DNA of 64,000 nt, taken from the NCBI RefSeq assembly GCF_011064285.1, contig NZ_CP049331.1, positions 496,001 through 560,000 on the forward strand. The letters are read 5' to 3'. The position numbers and the translations under genes were made by a program. The notes below the pieces were generated by a model. That model made no database searches. It saw only the letters and a list, made by a program, of their open reading frames with translations, and had not been told where the DNA came from. The DNA comes from Vibrio ziniensis. GTDB lineage: Bacteria; Pseudomonadota; Gammaproteobacteria; Enterobacterales; Vibrionaceae. Shown here piece after piece: positions 50,514 through 59,484 of the stretch. How positions within the stretch are numbered: the first letter of the stretch is position 1; the number at the start of each line of letters is the position of its first letter.

Positions 50514-50538
50514 AGGGGGAAATTTTCCCCCTGTTTTT
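50514..50538 (+). terminator. Hairpin / partial terminator between fbpA and fbpB
   Basis: AGGGGGAA-attt-TTCCCCCT followed by GTTTTT, nine bases after the fbpA stop. It probably attenuates transcription into fbpB or stabilises the fbpA transcript. Confidence 0.75.
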
Positions 50539-50602
50539 AAAAGCGATATGAGATGTCTTTGCACATGTTGATGCATCTCAAATTGTCTTGTTGTAATAGG
50601 CA

Positions 50603-52228
50603 ATGAAAGAAAAACATCTTATATGGAAAACCAGTAGTGTTGTTCTAGCAACCCTGCTGGTTTTGCCGATCTTAGCGATATTCTTTACCGCTGTTGGTCA
50701 TACCGATGACGTCTTTGCTCATCTAATGGCAACGGTGATGCCCACCTACGCGCAAAATACCGTCATTCTCACCGCTAGTGTGATGGCTTTATCCCTTTTA
50801 TTTGGTATACCAAGTGCTTGGATTATGGCGATGTGTAAGCTGCCTGGGGAAAAGGTTCTCCAATGGGCGTTAGTGTTACCATTAGCCATTCCCGGATATA
50901 TCGTTGGCTATATTTTTACCGGCTGGTTTGATTATGCGGGACCTGTTCAGATGTGGCTCCGAGAGTTAACTGGTTGGCAGGCGGGTGCGTATTGGTTTCC
51001 TGATATCCGAAGTTTAACCGGAGCCAGCATCGTGCTGGCTTTAGTGCTTTATCCTTACGTTTATTTATTGTGTCGAGCTACGTTTATGGAACAGAACGTT
51101 TCTCTGCTACAGTCGGCTCGATTACTAAAATGCTCCCCATGGGAAAGTTTTAGACGTATCTCTTTGCCTCTGGCTCGCCCTTCTATTGCTGTTGCATTAT
51201 CGCTGGTGGCGATGGAAACCGTCGGGGATTTCGGCACCGTTAAATATTTTGCAATCAGCACATTAACGACGGCGGTATATGACACTTGGCTCAACTACTC
51301 CAATCTTAATGCCGCAGCCAAAACTTCAGCCATTATGCTGGTCATTGTGCTGTTATTGCTGAGTGCCGAACGTTACAGTCGCCGTAAGCAAAAGCTGTAT
51401 CAGACTCAATTCAATAGCCATGAAGATTTTCGCTATCAACTAAGCGGTTGGAAAAAGTGGTTTGCAATGTTCTGGTGTTGGGGATTAGTTGCTACTGCCT
51501 TTATCTTCCCACTGCTACAACTTCTCAGTTATGCATACACTTATTTCGAACAAAGCTGGACGGCAGAGTTCCGAGAATATGCGATTAACAGTCTCAAAGT
51601 GTCGCTAACTGCAGCGATAGTGGCTGTTACTGTCGCCTTGATTCTAAACTTCTATGCTCGCTTGAAACAAAATCGTTTTAGCGTGGCTTTGATGCGTCTA
51701 TCTTCTATGGGGTATGCGGTTCCGGGAACTGTGCTCGCTATTGGTGTTATGGTGCCAGTTCTCACCATGGATCACACTGTCAATGACATAGCGAAAGCGA
51801 TGCAGTGGGGGAGACCGGGGCTGATATTCTCTGGCACTATGTTCGCGATTATTTTTGCGATGTTGGTACGTTTCTCTGCCATTGCTATCGGCAGTATTGA
51901 AAGCAGCCTCAATAAGATTTCCCCTTCACTGGATATGGCCGCACGCACTATGGGGTGTCAGGCTAACAGCATGTTGTGGCGAGTCCACTTTCCGCTAGTA
52001 CGACGTGGGGCTTTGATTGCTGGTTTGCTGGTGTTCATCGAATCGATGAAAGAACTCAATGCTTCATTGCTTCTGCGTCCATTTAATTTCGAAACGCTGG
52101 CAACGTATGTTTATAACTATGCTTCGGATGAGCATTTAGAACTTGCTGCTTTGCCTGCAGTTTTGTTGGTATTAGTTGGTTTAATACCACTAGTTATTGT
52201 TAACCGTTCTTTGGAGCAAAACCACTGA
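50603..52228 (+). CDS. fbpB: Ferric iron ABC transporter permease
   Basis: Fused double-domain permease of 541 residues with about 12 hydrophobic segments. Two EAA loops contact the ATPase: the first near residues 172-195 (ARLLKCSPWESFRRISLPLA), the second near 447-472 (AARTMGCQANSMLWRVHFPL). The length and internal duplication match FbpB/SfuB. The stop overlaps the fbpC ATG (TGATG). Confidence 0.94.
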   Translation: MKEKHLIWKTSSVVLATLLVLPILAIFFTAVGHTDDVFAHLMATVMPTYAQNTVILTASVMALSLLFGIPSAWIMAMCKLPGEKVLQWALVLPLAIPGYIVGYIFTGWFDYAGPVQMWLRELTGWQAGAYWFPDIRSLTGASIVLALVLYPYVYLLCRATFMEQNVSLLQSARLLKCSPWESFRRISLPLARPSIAVALSLVAMETVGDFGTVKYFAISTLTTAVYDTWLNYSNLNAAAKTSAIMLVIVLLLLSAERYSRRKQKLYQTQFNSHEDFRYQLSGWKKWFAMFWCWGLVATAFIFPLLQLLSYAYTYFEQSWTAEFREYAINSLKVSLTAAIVAVTVALILNFYARLKQNRFSVALMRLSSMGYAVPGTVLAIGVMVPVLTMDHTVNDIAKAMQWGRPGLIFSGTMFAIIFAMLVRFSAIAIGSIESSLNKISPSLDMAARTMGCQANSMLWRVHFPLVRRGALIAGLLVFIESMKELNASLLLRPFNFETLATYVYNYASDEHLELAALPAVLLVLVGLIPLVIVNRSLEQNH

Positions 52229-53256
52229 TGAGCTGCGCACTTTCCATTCAAGATCTGACTTGTCAGTACGATACTCAAACTGTGTTGGAATCTCTTTCGC
52301 TTGAAGTCGACCAAGGCGAAATTGTTTGTCTGCTTGGTGCGAGTGGGTGCGGTAAAACAACGTTGCTTAAAGCGATTGCTGGGTTATTGCCTTTGAGTTC
52401 AGGGCACATGAGCTTGAATTGCGTCACTATTGATGATGGAGCAAACTGGTTAGCGCCTGAAAAGCGCAATATCGGTATGATTTTCCAAGATTACGCTCTG
52501 TTCCCACATTTAACGGTAGAAGAGAACGTTGGCTTTGGCCTTCGCTCGTTACCTGCTTCTGAACGTAGCAGCAAAGTGCAGGATATGTTGGAACTGGTTC
52601 ACCTCAGTGGTTTTGGTGATCGTTACCCACACCAGCTTTCCGGTGGTCAGCAACAGCGCGTCGCCATTGCGCGTTCACTGGCTTATAAACCAGACCTGCT
52701 TTTGCTTGATGAGCCTTTTTCAAATATCGATACACAAGTACGCCACGACTTGATCGCCGAGATTCGTAAAATCTTTAAAAAGCAGGGTGTAACAGCCATT
52801 TTCGTGACCCATTCTCGTGAAGAGGCTTTTGCTTTCGCGGATAAAATGGCAGTAATGAATCACGGTGTGATTGAGCAATATGGCACGGCTTCAGAGCTTT
52901 ATTATCAGCCGTCGAGTAAATTTGTCGCTGATTTCCTTGGTGGTGGCAGCTACCTACCTGCGACGCGTAATACTGATGGTCTGTTTGTTACCGCTTTAGG
53001 GACACTAGAAGCACAAATGCAGGTGGATATTCCAGTCGGTAACAGCTGCGACTTATTGCTGCGTCCTCAACAGGTATTGATTCAAGCGTCCGACGACGGC
53101 GAAGTAACGGTTTTAGAGCAGCAGTTTATGGGCGATCACTGTCGATACGTGATTGATGTCCATGGTACTAAGCTTCTTGCGACTTCTTCTCAGCCAATCT
53201 CTGTAGGACAAAAAGTTGTAGTGGAGATCGATGAGCAGGGTATTCTCGCATTCTGA
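52228..53256 (+). CDS. fbpC: Ferric iron ABC transporter ATP-binding protein
   Basis: ATPase of the FbpABC importer, 342 residues. Walker A is GASGCGKTT (residues 37-45), the signature LSGGQQQR, Walker B LLLLDEPFSNID, and the H-loop is in VTHSREEA. A TOBE-like regulatory domain follows from about residue 240 (CDLLLRPQQV). The gene ends immediately before an ERIC-like repeat. Confidence 0.95.
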   Translation: MSCALSIQDLTCQYDTQTVLESLSLEVDQGEIVCLLGASGCGKTTLLKAIAGLLPLSSGHMSLNCVTIDDGANWLAPEKRNIGMIFQDYALFPHLTVEENVGFGLRSLPASERSSKVQDMLELVHLSGFGDRYPHQLSGGQQQRVAIARSLAYKPDLLLLDEPFSNIDTQVRHDLIAEIRKIFKKQGVTAIFVTHSREEAFAFADKMAVMNHGVIEQYGTASELYYQPSSKFVADFLGGGSYLPATRNTDGLFVTALGTLEAQMQVDIPVGNSCDLLLRPQQVLIQASDDGEVTVLEQQFMGDHCRYVIDVHGTKLLATSSQPISVGQKVVVEIDEQGILAF

Positions 53257-53380
53257 TCCTCTTCGTATTTGACGCTGCAGCGTTGTTGGCTGCATTCGTA
53301 AACCCCAATCACATAGCCAATCTATGCTCATGGGGATTCACTCACTTGCCGCCTAGCTGCAACGCCAACTACTTTGAGGA
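53257..53380 (-). repeat. ERIC-type intergenic repeat
   Basis: An imperfect palindrome of 124 bp, close to the 127 bp of enterobacterial repetitive intergenic consensus elements. Read on the minus strand it has GTTGCAGC, GGCGGCAAGTGAGTGAATCC, a CATAG stem tip and CGAATGCAGCCAAC, all shared with the ERIC consensus as I recall it. Terminal arms (TCCTC...GCTGCAGC against TCCTCAAAGTAG...GTTGCAGC) pair. ERIC elements are known in vibrios. It separates fbpC from the convergent mutase gene. Confidence 0.85.
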
Positions 53381-53415
53381 ACACAGACTAAGTCATTTGT
53401 TTATTTGAATAATCG

Positions 53416-54828
53416 TTACAAAGACAAAAACGTCTTCATCTGCAGTAATACTCGCTCTGCTGTCGGCTTGTCTTCCATCTCTGCAAATATACGCAGCAAG
53501 GGTTCTGTACCTGAGAAACGGGCAATGACCCAACCACCATTTTTGAAATAGACTTTTGCACCATCTTCGTAGCTGACTTTTTCAATTTCAAACTCAAAGT
53601 GCGGCAATTGCTTTTCAACATAGATTTTGTTGTACAGCGCTTGCTTCTCTGCAGCTTTAAATTTGCAGTCACCTTCGGCGGTGTAGGCATAGCCATAGCG
53701 TTGATATATTTCGTCCAGCATCTCTGAAAGCTTCTTACCTGTCACACTGATCATTTCAACCAGCAAGCTTGAGGCAAACACGCCATCTTTGCCTTTGATA
53801 TGACCACGAATGGTTAAACCGCCAGAGCTTTCACCGCCTAACAGTGAATCATCCGCTTCCATTTGTGAGCTAATATGCTTAAAGCCTACAGGAACCTCAA
53901 AGCTCTTTTCGTTGTGATCAGCTGCGATTTTATCTAACAGATGCGTGGTGGCGATATTACGTACCACTGAGCCTTTCCAGCCTTTGTATTCAAGCAGGTA
54001 GTAATACAGCAGCATCAACACTTCGTTAGGGTGAATGAAGTTACCTTTTTCATCAATGATGCCAAGACGGTCAGCATCACCGTCAGTCCCGATACCAATG
54101 TCGTAACCTTCATCTTTAACTAGATGTTGTAGCCGATATAAGGTGGTCGCACTTGGTGATGGCATTAAGCCGCCAAAATCTGGGTTCTTACCATCGTTGA
54201 TCACATCTACATCACAGCGACCATTGATCAACACCGTTTGCAGAGCGTTTTTCGCTACGCCAAACATAGGATCGATCAGCACGCGTAAGTTGGCTTTTTT
54301 GATCGCTTCGATATCGATAAAGTCGATGATCGAATCGACAAACTCATTCATTGGGTTGATCACGACAATTAGCTTGTCTTGAAGTGCTTGATCAAATTCC
54401 ACTGCACGTACAGCCGATAAGGTTAGTTGTGCTATTTGTTGTTCGATCTTTTTAGTGATCACTTCATCGGCATCGCGTCCGCCACGGATAAATACTTTTA
54501 CGCCATTGTAATCAGCTGGGTTGTGAGAGGCAGTAATACAGGCAGAGTATGCGCAGTTGAGCTGTTTCGCTTTATACATCACCACTGGTGTTGGTACGAA
54601 TTTGTCGATAAAACTGACTGTAATCCCGTTACCCGCCAATACTTCTGCAAACCATTTTGCTGCCTTATCTGAAAGGAAGCGGCGATCATAACCAATCACA
54701 AATCCTTCATTGGCAACATTTTCGTTATTGATGATATTGGCTAACGCTTGTGCAACTAAACGAACGTTGTCTTTCGTGAACTCTTCACCAATGAAAGCGC
54801 GCCAGCCACCGGTACCAAATTGAATCAT
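53416..54828 (-). CDS. Phosphohexomutase of the chitin locus (phosphoglucomutase / phospho-N-acetylglucosamine mutase family)
   Basis: Alpha-D-phosphohexomutase of 470 residues. The catalytic phosphoserine loop is TASHNPADYNG, the metal-binding loop GTDGDADRLG, the sugar-binding loop GGESSGGL and the phosphate-binding loop RFSGTEPLLRI. The ATG at 54828 follows GGAGAAC; the frame is open further upstream but would run into the palindromic repeat. Downstream of chitobiose phosphorylase, it probably converts GlcNAc-1-P to GlcNAc-6-P. That substrate is inferred from context. Confidence 0.85.
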   Translation of the reverse strand: MIQFGTGGWRAFIGEEFTKDNVRLVAQALANIINNENVANEGFVIGYDRRFLSDKAAKWFAEVLAGNGITVSFIDKFVPTPVVMYKAKQLNCAYSACITASHNPADYNGVKVFIRGGRDADEVITKKIEQQIAQLTLSAVRAVEFDQALQDKLIVVINPMNEFVDSIIDFIDIEAIKKANLRVLIDPMFGVAKNALQTVLINGRCDVDVINDGKNPDFGGLMPSPSATTLYRLQHLVKDEGYDIGIGTDGDADRLGIIDEKGNFIHPNEVLMLLYYYLLEYKGWKGSVVRNIATTHLLDKIAADHNEKSFEVPVGFKHISSQMEADDSLLGGESSGGLTIRGHIKGKDGVFASSLLVEMISVTGKKLSEMLDEIYQRYGYAYTAEGDCKFKAAEKQALYNKIYVEKQLPHFEFEIEKVSYEDGAKVYFKNGGWVIARFSGTEPLLRIFAEMEDKPTAERVLLQMKTFLSL

Positions 54829-54876
54829 GTTCTGTTCTCCTTCATAAGACTTTCTTTGCATGGCAAAAATCGCCTT

Positions 54877-54999
54877 AGCTAAATAGCAGGGAGCCCGTAT
54901 CGATAAGCAAATCCTTCGAGCCATGGATGGCTCGGCGGAGCTTCATGGACGAATTGATGCGTGTTTGTGTTCGATACGGGATCTCTGGTTCTCCTTAGC
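54877..54999. repeat. Palindromic dispersed repeat, copy 3
   Basis: About 123 bp between chbP and the mutase gene, with the core at 54919-54942. Inner arms CCCGTATCGA (54894-54903) and TCGATACGGG (54971-54980) are perfectly complementary. Outer arms AGCTAA...AG pair with CTCCTTAGCT. The core flank CGATAAGCAAA is shared with copy 1. It ends nine bases from the chbP stop and may act as a transcript-end hairpin. Confidence 0.8.
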
Positions 55000-55008
55000 T
55001 GATTGGTC

Positions 55009-57411
55009 TTAACCCATTACCACAGTGATTTGGTTAACGCTGCCTTGTGGTTGAGCGTTGATGACATCTGCCTGCTCACCATTCACCGTAATTGAGGTTA
55101 CGCCTTTGCTTACGCCATTTGGGTTCAGAACCTTGATTTGGTAAGTTGCACCGCGCCATTGGCGTGTCACCTCAAATTCCGGCCATGAAGTTGGAATACA
55201 TGGATCAACAATCAGAGTATCGAAGCCAGTGCGCACACCCAGGATGTAGTTAGTCGCTGCATAGTAAGCCCAGCCAGATGTACCTGTTAGCCATGGGTGG
55301 TTTGCTCGACCGTGATCTTGATGGTCACGTCCCATGATGAACTGTACATAGGAATATGGCTCAGCCACGCGAGTCTCAATCATATCGTTCTGGTTGTATG
55401 GGTTTAGGGCGTCGTAGAATTCCATCGCCCTGTCGCCACGACCTAACTTAGCTTCCGCTACCCAAGCCCAAGGGTTTGGATGAGAGAAAATAGCGCCGTT
55501 CTCTTTTACGCCTTGATAAACACGGGTCACAAAACCAATGTCATCGTTTGGTGTTGCAAAGGATGGAGCATTGAGATGTATGCCGTATGGTGAGAACAGA
55601 TATTTGTACACAGCATCCATCGCTTTCTCGCCACGCTCTTGCGATACCGCACCAGATAGAACCGCTAGCGAGTTAGATTCAAGATGAACTTTGCCTTCCA
55701 ATTGTTCAAAGGTACCGATTTTGTCGCCATCTTTGGTCAGACCGCGGATATACCATTCGCCCTGTCCATCCCATAAGTGAGTTTCACACGCATCGCGTAC
55801 ACCGTCTGCCATTGCTTGGTATTTGCTTAGCGCTTGATTGTCATTACGGTATTTCGCCAATTCTAGGAATGCTTCAAGCGCCCAGAAGTGAAGGAAAGAA
55901 ACCATTGCTGATTCACCACCGCCTAAGTTCAGACAGTCGTTCCAGTCAGCTCGCAGACCTTTACAGATTCCTGTTTGCCCTACGTATTCTGCTGAGAAAT
56001 CCAACGCTGCCATCATGTGCTGGTAAACCGTTGCGTTACCGCCGTCGGCGTAAGGAATGACTTCATCAATGAAATTGAAATCGCCGGTTTCTTTAACGTA
56101 ATTAAGAATGGTTGGAACGATCCATAAATGGTCGTCTGAACAGGTATCTTTAATGCCGTGGATCTTATCTTCGTCAGAAGGGGTTGGAACAACCGTCGGA
56201 GATTTAGAAGGCTTTACGTTGGCTTTTTCTGGATCGAACCAGTCTGGATCAAACAGGTGTAAGCCATAGCCCGCTTTTACTTGTCCACGTAGAAGATCTA
56301 CTAAGCGTTTACGAGTCATAGTGGGGTTGGTATGAGGTACAGAGATTGCATCTTGCGCAGTATCGCGGTAGCCAAGACCGGTACGTCCACCCACTTCAAT
56401 GAAGGAGGCAAAGCGAGACCATACCACACAGGTTTCCGCTTGATAGAGAGTCCAAGCGTTAAGCATGGTGTTTAGACCTTCGTTTGGTGACTTCACCTGG
56501 AACTTGTCACAACGTTCATCCCAGTGTTGTTTGATACCAGCGAACGTCTTATCCACTTCAGTTAGGTCTTGGTATTTGGCACGAAGTCTTTCGCCATTGC
56601 CTTTACCAACGCCTAGTACCACAGCAAAACGTACTTGTTCACCCGGTTGTAGCGTGAATTGCTTATGCAGAGCACCGCAGTGGTTGTAGCAGGTTTGAGT
56701 GAGGTTAGAACATTTGCCTTGCTCTACAGCAATAGGGTTTGCTTCATCGCGGTACATACCTAAGAAAGTATCGCGTTGCCCATCATAGCTATCAGCATCA
56801 AACGTTGCGGTTAGGTAGTAGTAGCCGAGGAAATCGTCAGTGTTGTAGTAGAGGTCGTATTCAATCACACCATTTTTGTAATCAGTGCCAGCAGAGTAAA
56901 GCGACATTTGATGGTTTTGGTTGTCCGATTTAATGTGACTAAATGAAAACTCAACATAGTTAAATGCACTGATAGTCCGAGGGCGATCAGAGGTGTTTTC
57001 AATGACGACATCCCAGACTTCTGCATCTTCACCTTTTGGTACAAACAGAGTTTTGGTTGCGACAATTCCGTTGTAGTCACACTTGAATTTTGAATAGGAC
57101 AAACCATGGCGAACTTCATAATCTGCTTGGTCTAGGCTCTTTGCTACAGGTTGCCAAGAGACAGACCAAAAATCACCAGTTTCATCGTCACGTAGATAGA
57201 CGTAATGTCCCGGACGATCTTGCGTGAAGTTAGGGCGGAATTTGGTCACTCGGTTGTACTCTGGCGAGTTATAAAATGAGTAACCGCCAGCGTTATGAGA
57301 GATAACGCTGCAGAATTTTTCCGTTCCTAAATAGTTTGTCCATGGCGCTGGAACGTCTGGACGAGTAATGACGTATTCACGATTGTCGTTATCGAAATAG
57401 CCGTATTTCAT
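55009..57411 (-). CDS. chbP: N,N'-diacetylchitobiose phosphorylase (GH94)
   Basis: Splits GlcNAc2 with phosphate to GlcNAc-1-P and GlcNAc, conserving bond energy. The protein has 800 residues and no signal peptide, so it is cytoplasmic. The catalytic acid is D492 in GLRADWNDCLNL, and the family fingerprint includes GGRTGLGYRDTAQDA and GRANHPWLTGTSGWAYYA. It matches the characterised Vibrio enzyme closely in the parts I remember, including the catalytic residue number. It has a good RBS (AAGGAAAT). It lies between the GH20 and mutase genes. Confidence 0.96.
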   Translation of the reverse strand: MKYGYFDNDNREYVITRPDVPAPWTNYLGTEKFCSVISHNAGGYSFYNSPEYNRVTKFRPNFTQDRPGHYVYLRDDETGDFWSVSWQPVAKSLDQADYEVRHGLSYSKFKCDYNGIVATKTLFVPKGEDAEVWDVVIENTSDRPRTISAFNYVEFSFSHIKSDNQNHQMSLYSAGTDYKNGVIEYDLYYNTDDFLGYYYLTATFDADSYDGQRDTFLGMYRDEANPIAVEQGKCSNLTQTCYNHCGALHKQFTLQPGEQVRFAVVLGVGKGNGERLRAKYQDLTEVDKTFAGIKQHWDERCDKFQVKSPNEGLNTMLNAWTLYQAETCVVWSRFASFIEVGGRTGLGYRDTAQDAISVPHTNPTMTRKRLVDLLRGQVKAGYGLHLFDPDWFDPEKANVKPSKSPTVVPTPSDEDKIHGIKDTCSDDHLWIVPTILNYVKETGDFNFIDEVIPYADGGNATVYQHMMAALDFSAEYVGQTGICKGLRADWNDCLNLGGGESAMVSFLHFWALEAFLELAKYRNDNQALSKYQAMADGVRDACETHLWDGQGEWYIRGLTKDGDKIGTFEQLEGKVHLESNSLAVLSGAVSQERGEKAMDAVYKYLFSPYGIHLNAPSFATPNDDIGFVTRVYQGVKENGAIFSHPNPWAWVAEAKLGRGDRAMEFYDALNPYNQNDMIETRVAEPYSYVQFIMGRDHQDHGRANHPWLTGTSGWAYYAATNYILGVRTGFDTLIVDPCIPTSWPEFEVTRQWRGATYQIKVLNPNGVSKGVTSITVNGEQADVINAQPQGSVNQITVVMG

Positions 57412-57531
57412 GGTGATTTCCTTTTTCTAAAAACTGCGAATAACGCAGCCAATGTCGATGCTAGCGAAAATGAATATGTGCTTGTTTCCACCCCTTGCTT
57501 TGAATTTGAAAGGGAAGGCAAAAATAAGTTG

Positions 57532-59445
57532 TTATTTCCAAGGGGCTCGATAATGGATTCCTTGCTTGTCGAGCAAAGGTAAGTGTCCTTTTAGGCGAGC
57601 GAGATAGTCTGTCCAGTCACGTAAAGCACTTTGCGTCCAGCCAGCCTCTGCCAGAGCGGTAAGTCGAGGGTAGAGCATGTAATCCATACGTGATTGGTCG
57701 TTAATCAGTTCACACCACAACGCGCTTTGCATACCTAATATGCGTTTGCGAATTGGGTGATCGGCAGGTACTTCCGCCAAAGGTTCATAGCCATAAGCGC
57801 GTTCTAAAGGTGTCACCCCTGCCCATGCCACCCCCGGTTCTTCAGGGGCATAATCTTGAACAATATCGAGATAGGTGTACTGACCCGGCTGCAAGATCAC
57901 ATCGAAGCCTTGTTTCGCGCAGTCCAGCGCGGCTTGCTCTGACAACCAAGAATATATAACGGTATCTTTGCTCACCTTGTTGCCATGCTGAGCTTCTTCC
58001 CAGCCCACCATACGTTTGCCTAAAGAACGTAATTTCTTCTCGACGTATCGCAGTAAATGTCCTTGTAGTTCTTTCGCGTCCTGATAACCATGTTCGTCCA
58101 TTAATGCCTGACATTTAGGACTGTTAATCCAGACTCCATCTGGGACTTCATCAGCACCAATGTGAATGAATTGACTTGGAAACAGTTCTGCAACCTCTTC
58201 CAGTACCAGATCCAAAAATCGATAAGTGGCAGGTAACGCAGGGGATAGGACGTTGTCGTTATAATTTTGAATACTGCGATATTCAGAACGATCTTCGGTG
58301 TCTAGCAGCCATTCAGATAGTGAACGGATCGCGGCGCGGCAATGACCGGGAATGTCGATCTCCGGAATTACGGTGATCCCACGTACTTGTGCAAAAGCGA
58401 TCACGCGTTTGATCTCTTCTTGGGTGTAATAGCCACCGTGCTGATCCGCCGCCGTACTGAATTGCGGACCAATCTCTTTGTCTACGCCACGCCAAGCACC
58501 AATGTTGGTAAGCTGAGGCAGTGACTTGATCTCAATTCTCCAGCCTTCATCATCAGTGAGATGCCAGTGAAAGGTATTAAATTTGTAATGAGCCAACTGA
58601 TTGATGAGGCGTTCTACACGTTCAACAGGATGAAAATGTCGAGCGCAATCGAGCATCATGCCTCGGTATTTAAAGCGAGGTGCATCAGTGACTTTTACGC
58701 ACGGTATTATCAAGCCACTCTGTGTGCGTTGGACCAACTGTAATAACGTTGCTGATGCATGAACAAAACCCACATGGCTACTTGCTTCTAGCAGTACACC
58801 GTGGCTAGTAACGGTTAACTGATAATGTTCTTCATCCAGAATAGGATTGATTTGATACACAATGTCAGCGTTGCCAATGGGCTGTGGTTCGAACTCATAC
58901 AGACTTTTGAGTTCCTGTTGCAACCACATTGCAGCTTGTTCTGCTTGTGTTGATTGCAGCGTGATCTGACTGGTGGTCGCCAGCAAATAGCTTCCAGAAA
59001 GTCTTTCTATTCGATTCGGTTTAGGAATCAAACATAGCTCGGCTTGTAGCGTTTGCGGTATTTCACTGCGCTCTTGATAAGGGGAAGCCAGAACAATTGG
59101 TGTAACCGCGACGTCATAGCGGACGGTAGCTTCGGCATGATTAAGCTGTACAAACGCTTCTTTTATGCCGTCACTATAAAAACGAAATGGTGCTGTTTTA
59201 ATGCGGAATTCGCAGTAATAGTGACCATTTGCGGGTAAAACCGCTTGTTTTGGTGTAAGGCTACAGAAACTGCCCACCTGATGAAGTTCGCCGTTGGAGA
59301 CACTGTCTGGCTGGATAAAGCGATCCATGATGAAGTGCAATGACCAGTCAGCAAGATCTTGCTCGCTTAAGTTATGCAGCGTCAGTCCAAATCGGCAATC
59401 ATTTTTCTGTTCTGAAAGTACAGCAAAGTCAATTCGATAGTTCAT
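57532..59445 (-). CDS. Beta-N-acetylhexosaminidase (GH20)
   Basis: Exo-enzyme releasing terminal GlcNAc from chitin oligosaccharides, 637 residues from the third possible start. The GH20 domain begins near residue 265 (FKYRGMMLDCARHFHPVERV) and has the catalytic pair D432-E433 in HIGADEVPDG. An N-terminal beta-rich and GH20b-type region precedes it. No signal peptide is seen, so a cytoplasmic or non-classically exported enzyme is likely. The ATG at 59445 is best spaced from AAGGG; 59448 and TTG 59451 are alternatives. Confidence 0.92.
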   Translation of the reverse strand: MNYRIDFAVLSEQKNDCRFGLTLHNLSEQDLADWSLHFIMDRFIQPDSVSNGELHQVGSFCSLTPKQAVLPANGHYYCEFRIKTAPFRFYSDGIKEAFVQLNHAEATVRYDVAVTPIVLASPYQERSEIPQTLQAELCLIPKPNRIERLSGSYLLATTSQITLQSTQAEQAAMWLQQELKSLYEFEPQPIGNADIVYQINPILDEEHYQLTVTSHGVLLEASSHVGFVHASATLLQLVQRTQSGLIIPCVKVTDAPRFKYRGMMLDCARHFHPVERVERLINQLAHYKFNTFHWHLTDDEGWRIEIKSLPQLTNIGAWRGVDKEIGPQFSTAADQHGGYYTQEEIKRVIAFAQVRGITVIPEIDIPGHCRAAIRSLSEWLLDTEDRSEYRSIQNYNDNVLSPALPATYRFLDLVLEEVAELFPSQFIHIGADEVPDGVWINSPKCQALMDEHGYQDAKELQGHLLRYVEKKLRSLGKRMVGWEEAQHGNKVSKDTVIYSWLSEQAALDCAKQGFDVILQPGQYTYLDIVQDYAPEEPGVAWAGVTPLERAYGYEPLAEVPADHPIRKRILGMQSALWCELINDQSRMDYMLYPRLTALAEAGWTQSALRDWTDYLARLKGHLPLLDKQGIHYRAPWK

Positions 59446-59484
59446 CATCAACCCTTAATAGACATTCTCTAAATACAACTTCTT

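Noticed and set aside
49492..53256. Iron importer as a horizontally acquired island
   Set aside because: Codon use looks like its neighbours, there is no integrase or tRNA junction, and the same genes occupy this place in other vibrios as I recall.
54829..54924. N-terminal extension of the mutase gene
   Set aside because: The open frame continues 32 codons upstream but runs into the palindromic repeat. The ATG at 54828 has a ribosome site and the family N-terminus.
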